NCBI GenBank assembly: GCA_017533605.1
Contig: JAFWKF010000004.1
Location: 111,452-175,451 of the forward strand
Reading direction: 5' to 3'
From: Candidatus Saccharimonadota bacterium
GTDB lineage: Bacteria > Patescibacteriota > Saccharimonadia > Saccharimonadales > Saccharimonadaceae
DNA length: 64,000 bases
Shown here: one piece after another, positions 14,477-23,917 of the stretch
Numbering within the stretch: the first letter of the stretch is position 1
Layout of the letters: each line of letters starts with the position of its first letter
Position numbers and translations under genes: made by a program
Notes under the pieces: model-generated
What the model saw: the letters and a program-made list of their open reading frames with translations, nothing else
Databases searched by the model: none
What the model was told of the DNA's origin: nothing

Positions 14477-15751
14477 ATGAATAAAATCTATAAGAGCGTC
14501 CTTAGCGCCAGCGCAGCTGTCGCTATCATTGGCGCTAGTTTGACTCCAGTGTTAGTCAACGCTTGGGGCGATTCAAACAATGGTCGTCCAAGTTACACTA
14601 TTGCCGAAGTCAACGAAGGTAAAATTGACGACATTATTACCTTTAACTCTATCTCCGATGGTAAAATCGGCGATGAGAAAAACTTCGTAGGCGCCAAAGT
14701 TGCCGGCACCACAGCCGACACCTGGAACGCTAACACGATTGACGTACAAGATGGTGGTACTTACACTATTCGTCTTTACGTTCATAACAATAACCCATTT
14801 GGTACTGACATGATTGCAACAGGTGTTAAAGCTACCTTTTCAATTCCTACTACAGTATCAAATTCCCAAACTATCGTTGGTTACTTAGATTCTTCTAATG
14901 CTACTCCAAACAGATATTGGGACGAAGTTACTCTAAAGATGTCTGACGACTTCTATCTTGAGTATCAAAAAGGCTCTGCCCAGTACACGAACGCTAAAAT
15001 GGGAACCGTTTCGCTCCCAGATGAGCTCGTTGTTTCTGGCGCTACCCTCGGCTATGACAAACTAGATGGTAACATCCCAGGTTGTTATGGTTATGACGGC
15101 GTAGTTACTATGAATGTTAAAGTTCATAAATCCGTAGCCGCCAAAGTTGCTAAACAAGTTCGTATCAAAGGTACTAAAACCTGGAGCGAATCTGTTGAAG
15201 CCAAAGTTGGTGACGAAGTTGAATATCAGATCGAATACGTTAACTTACTCTCTGAGACCGTTAACGATGTTATGATCCGTGACGTACTTCCAACCAACGT
15301 TGAATATGTCAAAGATTCTACATATCTTTACAACGCTAATTACCAAAGTGGCGTTTTACTTGCCGACAACACGCTAACTACTACCGGTATTAATATTGGT
15401 AGCTACTTAGCTAAAGGCAACGCCTACGTACGCTTTACTGGTAAAGTTGTTGATAACACCTTGGCTTGTGGCAATAACCAACTAGTTAACTGGGCTCAAG
15501 CTACAGTTTCTAGCTCGACTGCCAAAAACATGGTGTACAAGGATGATGCTTCCGTAATGGTAGCAAAGGATGACGAAACATGTGATGTTGAGCCAACTCC
15601 TACTCCAACTCCAACCCCAGACAATCCAGGTTCTACCCCAACTACTATCGTAGCTACGGGTCCAGAAACCATTGTTACTGGTGCAATTGGTGCTGGTGCA
15701 ACCGTTACATCCCTTGGTTACTTCATTGCTAGCCGTAAAAAGTTAATGTAA
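14477..15751 (+). CDS. Cell-surface protein with DUF11-like repeat and TGP-type sorting signal
   Basis: 424 residues. A signal peptide covers 1-29 (cleavage near VNA). Beta-rich extracellular domains follow; the one at about 235-345 resembles the DUF11/conserved-repeat domain of surface proteins (VGDEVEYQIEYVNLLSE ... IRDVLPTNVEYV). A PTPTPTPTP linker precedes the C-terminus TGPETIVTGAIGAG, a hydrophobic helix and RKKLM. That end is laid out like a sortase signal, but it has VATGP in place of LPxTG. It is probably anchored in the envelope. A Shine-Dalgarno (AAGAAAGGA) precedes the ATG, and the gene ends at a strong bidirectional terminator. Confidence 0.85.
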   Translation: MNKIYKSVLSASAAVAIIGASLTPVLVNAWGDSNNGRPSYTIAEVNEGKIDDIITFNSISDGKIGDEKNFVGAKVAGTTADTWNANTIDVQDGGTYTIRLYVHNNNPFGTDMIATGVKATFSIPTTVSNSQTIVGYLDSSNATPNRYWDEVTLKMSDDFYLEYQKGSAQYTNAKMGTVSLPDELVVSGATLGYDKLDGNIPGCYGYDGVVTMNVKVHKSVAAKVAKQVRIKGTKTWSESVEAKVGDEVEYQIEYVNLLSETVNDVMIRDVLPTNVEYVKDSTYLYNANYQSGVLLADNTLTTTGINIGSYLAKGNAYVRFTGKVVDNTLACGNNQLVNWAQATVSSSTAKNMVYKDDASVMVAKDDETCDVEPTPTPTPTPDNPGSTPTTIVATGPETIVTGAIGAGATVTSLGYFIASRKKLM

Positions 15752-15789
15752 ACCTGGCCGCTTCACGACTTATGGTCATCTAGGGGCGG

Positions 15790-15829
15790 GCACCAAAATC
15801 TCCTCTTCTTAAGAGGAGATTTTTGGTGC
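15790..15829. terminator. Strong symmetrical terminator hairpin
   Basis: CACCAAAA-TCTCCTCTT and AAGAGGAGA-TTTTTGGTG form an almost perfect palindrome with A-run and T-run on its two sides, so it can work in both directions. It follows the 424-residue surface protein gene by about 40 nt. Confidence 0.85.
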
Positions 15830-15875
15830 AAAATTACTTGTATTTTTAGAAATGCTTATGCTATAATGAACACAT

Positions 15876-16883
15876 ATGGATCCGTCATACAATAATTCTT
15901 TTGGTGGTAATAATTTAGGTGCAAATCCTGTTCCTAATTCAGGTGCTGCTCCTACACCGCAGCCCACTCCTACTCCTGCTCCGGCTCCTGCTCCTACACC
16001 GCAACCTGTGCCAACACCTCAACTCACTCCTACGCCTCAGCCTACTCCAACTCCAACCCCTAGTTCAAATCCCATCACTGATTTTGGCGACATTATTTTG
16101 CCTCCTACCCCCACCAATCAATCTAAAAAACGTGTCGTGTTAATCGTTATCGTTGTTATAGTGGCTTTATTAGCTATTACTCTAGGTATTCTTCTGCGTG
16201 GCACCGGAGGAGGCCAAAATGGCTCTAGCAGCCCAGGTTCACTCAAAGAAGCATTTAATTCGTATGCAAATTACATTATTAGCGGAGAAGATAAAAATAG
16301 CGATGTGGATATCGAGCTAGTCCAAACTACTGAACCATATTTCTATTCCATAGAAGACGCTACAGATTTAAAAAACTATGTTGAAAAAGCCAACCAGAAA
16401 TACCAAGCTTTCTCTGACAAGTATTATGAATCAGAAGATAATGTTCTAGAGATTGAATCAATTAAGGCATATTACCAGGGCGTAGCCAGCACCCATCTAT
16501 TTACCGAGGGGTCTTTATTAAAAGAATATATCAATGGTGGTGTTTCAGGCGCAGAAGAATACATTTATAAAACGTTTGATTATGATTTAAATGATCCCGC
16601 GCTAGGAACTTTAAGCCCATATATTACAGCAAGCAGGACACTAGCCGTATTACAACTAGACAATTTCAAAAAACTTTCTACTCTCGGTTGCATAAAAAAC
16701 GACACTATCGTAGAAGGTTGCTATCAAAACAGCGAAAGCGAAAACGGTGCAATAAGTGAAGCAATTCTAGAAAAATGGCAAGCAGAAAACACTATTTACT
16801 ATCAAGCAACTCAGACTTTAGTTTCATCTTATAATGAAATTAACAACGAAGATAATTCCACAGGAGAAACAAATGTTGAATAA
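15876..16883 (+). CDS. Single-pass membrane protein with Pro-rich cytoplasmic N-terminus
   Basis: 335 residues. Residues 1-85 are Asn/Gly then Pro/Thr/Gln-rich (PTPQPTPTPAPAPAPT type), residues about 88-109 are one transmembrane helix after KKR, and the rest is an extracytoplasmic, mostly helical domain with one Cys pair (GCIKNDTIVEGC). I do not recognise the domain. The layout (basic residues before the helix) puts the Pro-rich part inside the cell. TGCTATAAT lies 8 nt before the ATG, so the mRNA is nearly leaderless. Its end overlaps the start of the T4SS-like gene by 11 bp, indicating one operon. Confidence 0.78.
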   Translation: MDPSYNNSFGGNNLGANPVPNSGAAPTPQPTPTPAPAPAPTPQPVPTPQLTPTPQPTPTPTPSSNPITDFGDIILPPTPTNQSKKRVVLIVIVVIVALLAITLGILLRGTGGGQNGSSSPGSLKEAFNSYANYIISGEDKNSDVDIELVQTTEPYFYSIEDATDLKNYVEKANQKYQAFSDKYYESEDNVLEIESIKAYYQGVASTHLFTEGSLLKEYINGGVSGAEEYIYKTFDYDLNDPALGTLSPYITASRTLAVLQLDNFKKLSTLGCIKNDTIVEGCYQNSESENGAISEAILEKWQAENTIYYQATQTLVSSYNEINNEDNSTGETNVE

Positions 16884-19800
16884 TAAAAAAACCAAGCTAC
16901 TAGCCCTTCTGATCATCTGTTTCTTTGGTTTTTTTGCATTTAGCCAAAATACCTATGCTTATGACACTGCAACTATTTTAAAAAAATGGGCCTTTACTCA
17001 ATATTATCAATGCGTAAAAAACGGGTATATCGTAGATTATCTTAATCCAAGTAGTGAATCTGGTTTAGTTGCTGAAGATGTATTTGAATCAGGGGGGTCG
17101 CTTAATCTTCTCTCATACGGTTTCGGATGGGGCGATGAAGGCAGTAACGATACTACAAATTGTAGAGCTTTGTTTAATGGCAACGATTTGAGATATGGCA
17201 AAAGCATTCTGGATTATTATAATGGTGGCGCATACAAGAACACGGATTGGTCAAGTTCCGATGCGAGAGTTTTTTTGGAAAACATAGGCTACAGTTTTAA
17301 ATCAACTCAAGCAGAAAATAAACGAACATTTGAAATACTAGCAACATCAAGCCCTACTGCTTATCCTAATAATAGAGCAAAGGTCAGCGTTACTGACAAT
17401 GGTAACGAATACCCTAGTTACAGAGTAGAAGAGGATTTTTCCAATTTAGTAACAATGAAAATTAAACCTACTTCCGAAGGCGGTGTCATAGAAGTATCCC
17501 CCCGAAGTCAAGTTGGCATCAATTGTACATTTTCGGGAACAAGCAATCGGAATTCAATACAAGAAATATTTGATTGGGACGACATAGATAGTTTTAATAG
17601 TGCCTTAGGAAGGCTAACATCGAACAATCATCAATTGATTCTATCATGCAATTATGAAGGCACGACTGTCACTGAAACCGTTTCCTTTAACAATAATCTT
17701 TTGGAGTCCGAAGACGGGTATTTTGAATATCCCTCCTCAGCAAGTAATTCTTACGATCTAACCAGTCTTGCGATTAATAGGATGTCTGGGATGGATATAA
17801 GAGGTTTAAATTTTACACCATCAGAATTCTACACTCTTTATTACTACTATTTAAATAGAATTATACCGCAAAGTGCCGAACCGAGAATAACTTGTGATAG
17901 TTCTGCGAATACAAATGGTTTAACCCCAGTAAATCTAAAAGACAGTGACGGTGTTTTTAGGCAGTGTTATGTAAATCTAAATAGCGTAAATCAAAACCAA
18001 ACACTATACACTCAAACCTCTTCAGGCGGTCTCGACGGAAAACTCCATCCAAGTATAGATCCCATAACAATAAATCAAATCATTGATTGGTTTAATAATG
18101 TTGATCCTAACGAATTAGATGACACGATCCCGTTAGTCGGTGACACTATAAGTACAGACACCAGCGAAGAAAACAGCCTCTGTTATAACGAATCTGGAAA
18201 CATGGGCTGGGTACTTTGTGGCCTTATGGAGCGTATAGGCAACGGGGCAAACGAACTTTATGGCGCAATTGTTGAGCCATTCTTGGTTATCAATCCGGAA
18301 CTATTAGAAACCAATGGCGCTACCTTCAAAGCGTGGAACGTCATGATGGGTATTGCTAATACTCTAATGGTTATTTATCTATTAGTGGTTATCTTTTCGC
18401 AATTAACCGGCGTAGGTATTAATAATTATGGAATTAAAAAGACTTTACCGAAGATGCTCGTAGCTGCACTACTTATTAATCTTTCATTCTTAATTTGCCA
18501 GTTAGCTGTAGACGTATCTAATATTCTAGGCAATTCCTTAAATAAGGCTTTAACCGATATTGCTTCAAACATCGACGTAGATCTACATGCTGTGTCTGGT
18601 ATCGGGAGTAATGCTGCGGGGTGGTTCAATGGTCTACTTGCCGGCGCCACTGGCGGTTTAGCTGCTATCGGTGTCGCTAGTGTTGCTACTAGTGTGTTAT
18701 CGTTTGGTTCTTTTGGGCTTTTATCTGGTCTCCTGATTCCGATACTTATGCTATTAATAACAGTAATCATTTCAATCCTATTTTTCTTCGTATTATTAGG
18801 CCTACGCAAAGCCGGAGTAGTGATATTTGTGATTCTGGCACCATTAGCCTTTGCATGTTATATGTTACCAAATACGAAATCATATTTTGACAAATGGTAT
18901 AAGATTTTCAAAGGCTTGCTGCTAGTGTATCCAATCTGCGGTCTTCTAATCGGTGGCGGGTATCTGACCTCCAAAATATTACTTTCAGTGAATCAAGATT
19001 ATATTATGTACTTCACCGGTTGTATTGCTATAGTGGTACCATTCTTCTTCGTTCCAAAGATACTCAAAGGTTCATTCGCAGCATTAGGCAATCTTGGAGC
19101 GACTCTCTCCGGTATGAGCAAGAGAATCGGCAACTGGGGTGGCAATACCCTTAAAGGCTCCGTTGAAAAAATGCCCGGATATCAATCCAGGCTAGAAGCT
19201 GGTAAGAGTTATGCAAATTATAAGAATGCCGCACGACAAATGAAACGATTAGAGGAAAAAAATGGCGATGATCCAAGTAAATGGAAGAGCCAACGAGATC
19301 GCAGTAGATATGCTAGCGCTATGGACACTGTGAAAGCTTATGAGGCAAGTGACAGCAGGGCAAAGATTATTAAAGATACCGCAGAAGCTGAACGTTTTTC
19401 GAAGGAAGCGAAAGTTTTCCAGGATATGTATGCTTCGACACCTGACGAATTAGAAAAAGACATAAAAAATGTAGCAAGCTGGGCAACATCTGAAAATGAA
19501 AACGTAGAAGAAAGAGCAACGGGTATCATTAATGAATTATCCGCCAATGGTAGATATAAAGAGGCCATGAAATTATTAAAAGATATTGATGAAGTTAGAA
19601 AAGACGCTGGTGGGAGTGCTAAATTTGCCAGGCTCAGAAAAACACTTTCTAATTCAGAGAGTGGAATATTATCGGCATGGGCTCGATCGAGAACTAAAGA
19701 AGGAAATGAAAAATATTCTTTTTCAGATTTTTGCAAAGCTGGGGATGGTTTGGAGGCATGGTCGAAGGACAAGGGCGAAAAATGGGCTGCCTCATTATCT

Positions 19801-20217
19801 AGTAAAGACATATCTTACCTTAAAGATAACAATCTTGAGGGTGTATTAAGTAATGATCAAATGGGAATTCTTTTGCAAAACCAAAATGCCAAAGCAGCAC
19901 AAGCTGCCGTTGACATGGCTATCAAAAATGAAGACACAAAAATGACAGGCGATGTGTTTGCGGGTATGACTCATGATGCCGCAAGAAATTTATGGGAACA
20001 AGCCGGCAAAGCCGGAAATACTACAATAATGCAGAAGATGGTATCAGCTGTTGCCGCCGCAAAACAATCACCGCAACTTGCAGCTAAATTAGATCCAGAA
20101 CTAGTCGCAAAAATAGAGCAATGGGGGCGAGAACACCCAGGAGCCGCATCCCAACAACAAAGCACGTCGCTGCCAGAAGTGGGGGCAGACGGAATGCCTA
20201 TTAGGCGAGATTGGTAA
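16873..20217 (+). CDS. VirB6/TrbL-like polytopic membrane protein with large soluble C-terminal tail
   Basis: 1114 residues counted from ATG 16873, chosen because AGGAG lies 6 nt upstream and a signal peptide (LLALLIICFFGFFAF) follows directly. An extracellular Cys-containing region covers about 30-480. About six to eight membrane helices lie at about 490-735 (ANTLMVIYLLVVIFSQLTG, FVLLGLRKAGVVIFVILAPL), with the pattern of VirB6/TrbL proteins of type IV secretion systems. A charged, helical cytoplasmic tail runs from 740 to 1114. It may form part of a T4SS-like or DNA/protein transfer channel; no VirB4 or VirD4 ATPase is in this window. It forms an operon with the preceding membrane protein. 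Confidence 0.8.
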   Translation: MLNNKKTKLLALLIICFFGFFAFSQNTYAYDTATILKKWAFTQYYQCVKNGYIVDYLNPSSESGLVAEDVFESGGSLNLLSYGFGWGDEGSNDTTNCRALFNGNDLRYGKSILDYYNGGAYKNTDWSSSDARVFLENIGYSFKSTQAENKRTFEILATSSPTAYPNNRAKVSVTDNGNEYPSYRVEEDFSNLVTMKIKPTSEGGVIEVSPRSQVGINCTFSGTSNRNSIQEIFDWDDIDSFNSALGRLTSNNHQLILSCNYEGTTVTETVSFNNNLLESEDGYFEYPSSASNSYDLTSLAINRMSGMDIRGLNFTPSEFYTLYYYYLNRIIPQSAEPRITCDSSANTNGLTPVNLKDSDGVFRQCYVNLNSVNQNQTLYTQTSSGGLDGKLHPSIDPITINQIIDWFNNVDPNELDDTIPLVGDTISTDTSEENSLCYNESGNMGWVLCGLMERIGNGANELYGAIVEPFLVINPELLETNGATFKAWNVMMGIANTLMVIYLLVVIFSQLTGVGINNYGIKKTLPKMLVAALLINLSFLICQLAVDVSNILGNSLNKALTDIASNIDVDLHAVSGIGSNAAGWFNGLLAGATGGLAAIGVASVATSVLSFGSFGLLSGLLIPILMLLITVIISILFFFVLLGLRKAGVVIFVILAPLAFACYMLPNTKSYFDKWYKIFKGLLLVYPICGLLIGGGYLTSKILLSVNQDYIMYFTGCIAIVVPFFFVPKILKGSFAALGNLGATLSGMSKRIGNWGGNTLKGSVEKMPGYQSRLEAGKSYANYKNAARQMKRLEEKNGDDPSKWKSQRDRSRYASAMDTVKAYEASDSRAKIIKDTAEAERFSKEAKVFQDMYASTPDELEKDIKNVASWATSENENVEERATGIINELSANGRYKEAMKLLKDIDEVRKDAGGSAKFARLRKTLSNSESGILSAWARSRTKEGNEKYSFSDFCKAGDGLEAWSKDKGEKWAASLSSKDISYLKDNNLEGVLSNDQMGILLQNQNAKAAQAAVDMAIKNEDTKMTGDVFAGMTHDAARNLWEQAGKAGNTTIMQKMVSAVAAAKQSPQLAAKLDPELVAKIEQWGREHPGAASQQQSTSLPEVGADGMPIRRDW

Positions 20218-20229
20218 TACTATTTATAC

Positions 20230-21021
20230 CTAATCATTTTGTATCACATGCTCAAACAGCGCCGCAATTGTTAGTGGTCCTACGCCACCAACAATAGGCG
20301 TAATTCCGCCAAGGTCCTTGCGCTCGCGAACCTCGTTAGACACATCCCCCTTCAAAACTCCACCCTCGCTCGCTGTGCCAGCATCTACTATCACTGCGCC
20401 AGCTCGCACCATATCATTAAGAATTAGACCGGGAACACCAGTCGCTGTTATTATTATATCATACTGATTAAGCTTTGTCAAGTCAGAACCACGGTGAAAC
20501 AGGGAAGCGTCTAGCCCAGAATTCTTAAACATCTTATAAAGTGGCGCCCCCACTAACTTACCACGCCCCACAATTGCAATTTTGCGCCCCTCCAATTTAA
20601 TATCATATCCAGCCAGCAACCAATTAATTGCCGTAGCCGTGGCCGAATCATATTCACTCTTGCCAGACAAACCATCCACATCTTTTTCTGACGCGATCAA
20701 ACCACATAGTTCATCAGTTTTTTCTTTTTCAACAATCGGCAGCTGCAAAATAATCCCATCGACTTCATCATCAGAATTCGCCTCCCGGATTTTTGCAGCA
20801 ATTTCCTCACTATTCTTCGCACAAAAATCTTCCACCTCCACTCCGATATCCTCACCGTAGCGGATTTTTAACCCTACATATTTTAAAATCACCGGATTAT
20901 CACTATCGCGAATAATCAAAAGTTTTGGCGCTCGCCCCAGTCTCTGCCGGGAGCTTCTCACCTGCCGCGCTTGGCGCTCTTTAATAAACCCCGCCAGCTC
21001 ACGACCGTTTAAAATTTTCAT
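20230..21021 (-). CDS. folD: Methylenetetrahydrofolate dehydrogenase/cyclohydrolase FolD
   Basis: Converts 5,10-methylene-THF to 10-formyl-THF with NADP. Visible motifs are YVGLKIRYGEDIGVE (the catalytic Lys in the Y-x3-K region), DGIILQLPI, DVDGLSGKS, the Rossmann segment VGRGKLVGAPLYKMF and the conserved GITPIVGGVGPLT end. The start at 21021 is chosen because ATGA overlaps the murB stop and GGTGGAG precedes it; an earlier ATG lies inside murB. The length is 263 residues, slightly short. It forms a two-gene unit with murB. Confidence 0.95.
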   Translation of the reverse strand: MKILNGRELAGFIKERQARQVRSSRQRLGRAPKLLIIRDSDNPVILKYVGLKIRYGEDIGVEVEDFCAKNSEEIAAKIREANSDDEVDGIILQLPIVEKEKTDELCGLIASEKDVDGLSGKSEYDSATATAINWLLAGYDIKLEGRKIAIVGRGKLVGAPLYKMFKNSGLDASLFHRGSDLTKLNQYDIIITATGVPGLILNDMVRAGAVIVDAGTASEGGVLKGDVSNEVRERKDLGGITPIVGGVGPLTIAALFEHVIQND

Positions 21022-22028
21022 TGAATCTCCACCGGCTCTTGTTCTAGCCAAAAACCGAATTTGTCATAAACTTTGGCCGTGATTTCAGCGCGCGCCTTAG
21101 CTAAATCTTCATAACTCGTAGCAGACTCGTTAATCAAAACCAGCGCCGCTTTGTCGCTCACTCTAAATCCATGAAACTCTTGTCCCGCTAGCCCCGCCTG
21201 TTCGATCAACCAGCCAGAATTAATCTTATTCCCGTCCTTACCGTGATAAACTGGCAAACCCTTCGCTTCGCAGTTTTCTGCCTCGCTATCAGAAACATAC
21301 ACATTTTTAAAAAATGAGCCTGCACTCGCTATTTTTAGAGGATCCGGCAGTTTGTCCGCACGTATCGCGCTTACCGCCGCGCGAATGCTCTTAGGACTAT
21401 AGTCAGTGATGTTATTCTCTGTCAAATATTTTTCCAAAGATTTATAAAACGGTCGCGCCATCTCGCCAGAATGCAAAATCAGTGTAATAGAAATCACAAA
21501 ATAACGATTCTTGGCAGACGAATTAAGAATACTTTTACGATAAGAAAACTCTAAATCTGCCTTTTTCAAAGTTTTAAAAGTCTTCTCGGCGGTATCATAA
21601 ACCTCAATTTCTTCTAACGTATCCGCAATCTCCTGTCCATACGCTCCAATATTTTGTACTGGCGCCGCTCCAGCTAGCCCAGGGATTTTACTAAGCCCTT
21701 CAATGCCGGTCAGACCTTTGTTGCAGGCGTATTCTACCACGTTGTCCCAGTATTCTCCCCCCATGACTTTAAGGCGCACGCCATCATCGGCCGGCTCTTC
21801 GCTAATACCTGTCATCCGGTTAATAATAATTACGCCTTTAAAACCTTCATCATGGCCAATAGTATTGGCGCCATAGCCTAATGCAAAAGTCGGCAAATTG
21901 TACTGCTCGGCAAATCCATAGGCATCTGCCACATCCTCGGGCGTCTCTACTTCCAAAACATACCGTGCCGCCCCGCCCAGCCGCATTGTAGTTAAACTAG
22001 AAATCAAAATATTCTCATTTACTTTCAT
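21018..22028 (-). CDS. murB: UDP-N-acetylenolpyruvoylglucosamine reductase MurB
   Basis: Reduces UDP-GlcNAc-enolpyruvate to UDP-MurNAc in peptidoglycan synthesis. The FAD-binding part shows TTMRLGGAARYVLEV, LGYGANTI and GIEGLSKIPGLAGAAPVQNIGAYGQE; the second part has YRKSIL, SAGSFFKN with the catalytic Ser, and GWLIEQAGLAG. 336 residues fits the type I (E. coli-like) enzyme. The promoter is leaderless, with minus-strand TGATATAAT 6 nt before the ATG. folD overlaps its stop by 4 bp. Confidence 0.96.
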   Translation of the reverse strand: MKVNENILISSLTTMRLGGAARYVLEVETPEDVADAYGFAEQYNLPTFALGYGANTIGHDEGFKGVIIINRMTGISEEPADDGVRLKVMGGEYWDNVVEYACNKGLTGIEGLSKIPGLAGAAPVQNIGAYGQEIADTLEEIEVYDTAEKTFKTLKKADLEFSYRKSILNSSAKNRYFVISITLILHSGEMARPFYKSLEKYLTENNITDYSPKSIRAAVSAIRADKLPDPLKIASAGSFFKNVYVSDSEAENCEAKGLPVYHGKDGNKINSGWLIEQAGLAGQEFHGFRVSDKAALVLINESATSYEDLAKARAEITAKVYDKFGFWLEQEPVEIQ

Positions 22029-22146
22029 AGGTTAATTATATCATAAACGAGCTGGACTAAAGTGTAAGCAAAGGGTAGGGGGTTGAAATAAATTTTCCTT
22101 CGTGGTAAAGACGCTCTAGAAACAGGGTTGGTGATGTTTAAAAACA

Positions 22147-22242
22147 ATGGTCAGAAGAAAGGAGGTTTTTATGGAGGTTGAAGTTGAAAGCGTAAAGCTA
22201 ACAATCAAACTGAAAATTGCTCCTCGTAAGAAGAGCAATTAA
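22147..22242 (+). CDS. Short leader-type ORF upstream of recA
   Basis: An ATG at 22171 follows a perfect AAAGGAGG Shine-Dalgarno at 6 nt and encodes MEVEVESVKLTIKLKIAPRK plus KSN (23 residues). An in-frame ATG at 22147 would give 31 residues. The last codons contain AATTGCTC/GAGCAATT, an 8-bp hairpin with no T-run. It may encode a small peptide or be a translated leader that senses translation upstream of recA, about 100 nt away. No family is recognised. The rest of the 313-bp murB-recA gap shows the murB promoter and the recA -10 region only. Confidence 0.4.
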   Translation: MVRRKEVFMEVEVESVKLTIKLKIAPRKKSN

Positions 22243-22341
22243 CAAAACCTTTAATTGATTCTACCATACACAAGTGTAAAAATCAACTCTGTTTCAATTT
22301 TACGATATAATATATAATAAGTAAAGAAAGGTAATACTATT

Positions 22342-23367
22342 ATGGCAAAAAAGGATGCGGTGGCAGAAAAGAAAAACTCTAACGATGGCAAAAGCGAAGC
22401 CTTAAAGCTCGCAATCGCTCAAATCACCAAGCAATTTGGTGATGGCTCAATCATGAAACTCGGCGACACTCCCAAAATGGACGTAGAATTATTGCCGTCT
22501 GGTTCGCTCAGTCTAGATTTGGCCCTCGGTGGCGGTTGGCCTAAAGGTCGCATTATTGAAATTTACGGCCCAGAATCTTCTGGTAAAACTACATTGGCAC
22601 TTCACGCCATTGCCGAAATTCAAAAACAAGGCGGCCAAGCTGCATTTATTGATGCTGAGCACGCTTTAGATCCGGCCTACGCCAAAAAAATCGGCGTAGA
22701 TACTACGAACCTGCTAATTTCTCAGCCAGACAACGGCGAACAAGCTCTTGAAATTTGTGAAACTTTAGTTCGTTCAAATGCGGTTGATTTAATCGTAGTA
22801 GATTCCGTAGCGGCTCTCGTGCCTCAGGCTGAAATTGACGGCGATATGGGCGATGCCCAAATGGGTCTTCAAGCCCGCCTCATGAGCCAGGCCATGCGCA
22901 AACTCACCGGTATCATTTCTAAATCTCGTGCTACTGTGATTTTCATTAACCAAATTCGCATGAAAATCGGCGTGATGTTTGGCAATCCCGAAACCACTAC
23001 TGGCGGTAATGCCCTTAAATTCTACGCCTCAGTCCGTGTGGATATTCGCCGCATCGGCCAGATTAAAGAAGGCGACAACATTTCCGGCAACCGCACCAAG
23101 GTTAAAGTCGTAAAAAACAAAATTGCCGCACCATTCCGCACTGCCGAATTTGACATCATGTACAACGAAGGCATTTCTAAACCAGGCGATGTTTTGGATC
23201 TTGGCGTCCAATACGGCATTCTAGAAAAATCCGGCGCCTTTATTAAATATAATGGTGAAACTTTAGGCCAAGGTCGCGAAGCCGTCAAAAAACTCTTCCG
23301 CGAAAATCCAAAACTCATGAATGAAATTGAAGCTAAAGTTCGCGATAAAGCCTCTAGCGAAGAATAA
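22342..23367 (+). CDS. recA: Recombinase RecA
   Basis: Catalyses strand exchange and LexA-type coprotease reactions. Walker A is GPESSGKT (76-83), and Walker B is in [13 protein letters not shown]. Loop L1 is near [14 protein letters not shown] and loop L2 near [16 protein letters not shown]. 341 residues with the usual C-terminal helical domain and a short acidic end. A TATAAT-type -10 lies about 25 nt upstream and GAAAGG serves as Shine-Dalgarno. No SOS box is obvious. It is followed after one base by the nudix gene and then by recX. Confidence 0.98.
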   Translation: MAKKDAVAEKKNSNDGKSEALKLAIAQITKQFGDGSIMKLGDTPKMDVELLPSGSLSLDLALGGGWPKGRIIEIYGPESSGKTTLALHAIAEIQKQGGQAAFIDAEHALDPAYAKKIGVDTTNLLISQPDNGEQALEICETLVRSNAVDLIVVDSVAALVPQAEIDGDMGDAQMGLQARLMSQAMRKLTGIISKSRATVIFINQIRMKIGVMFGNPETTTGGNALKFYASVRVDIRRIGQIKEGDNISGNRTKVKVVKNKIAAPFRTAEFDIMYNEGISKPGDVLDLGVQYGILEKSGAFIKYNGETLGQGREAVKKLFRENPKLMNEIEAKVRDKASSEE

Positions 23368-23368
23368 C

Positions 23369-23917
23369 ATGGAACATCCAGGAGAAATTTGGCAAGAAGC
23401 CGACTTTAACGGCGAAAGAATTGGCGGCATTGTACCGGCCGAGCTGGATTTAGACAAGGTCAAGCTTTTTATCGGCACCGCCGTGATGTTATATCGCTAC
23501 AAAGACGGCGAAGTTGAATATCTTTTTCAGCACCGCTCCAAACTTTTAAAAGGCAATCCAGACAAATGGGACGTCTCGGCCGGCGGTCATGTTAATCTAA
23601 ATGAACGCCGAACCGACTCCGCCGTGCGAGAAACTAAAGAAGAAATTGGCGCCACAATTGATGGCGATAAGTTAGAATTTGCCGCTGCATATTTGCGCTG
23701 GAAAGTTTTAGTAATTTTGTATTTTTACGACTGGACCGGCAAAGAAGACAATTTTCACTTTGATGACCAAGAAGTTGAAGAAGTCAAATGGGTGAAGTAT
23801 AAAGACATTAAAGTATTCTCGCTAAATTTCAAACCAGGCTTAATGGATGACGTAGTATTTTTGTATTATTTAAAAGAATGGACCGCCAAAATTATTAAGA
23901 AATATGAAAATCACTAA
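23369..23917 (+). CDS. NUDIX hydrolase
   Basis: 182 residues. The Nudix box is complete: GGHVNLNERRTDSAVRETKEEIG (split here as GHVNLNE, seven residues, RETKEEIG). These enzymes cleave nucleoside diphosphates linked to another group; the substrate cannot be read from the sequence. LFQHRSKLLKGNPDKWDVSA resembles the IDI/MutT-like subgroup that houses isopentenyl diphosphate isomerase and related hydrolases. The start at 23369 is one base after the recA stop. Its end overlaps recX by 14 bp, so recA-nudix-recX form one operon. Confidence 0.9.
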   Translation: MEHPGEIWQEADFNGERIGGIVPAELDLDKVKLFIGTAVMLYRYKDGEVEYLFQHRSKLLKGNPDKWDVSAGGHVNLNERRTDSAVRETKEEIGATIDGDKLEFAAAYLRWKVLVILYFYDWTGKEDNFHFDDQEVEEVKWVKYKDIKVFSLNFKPGLMDDVVFLYYLKEWTAKIIKKYENH

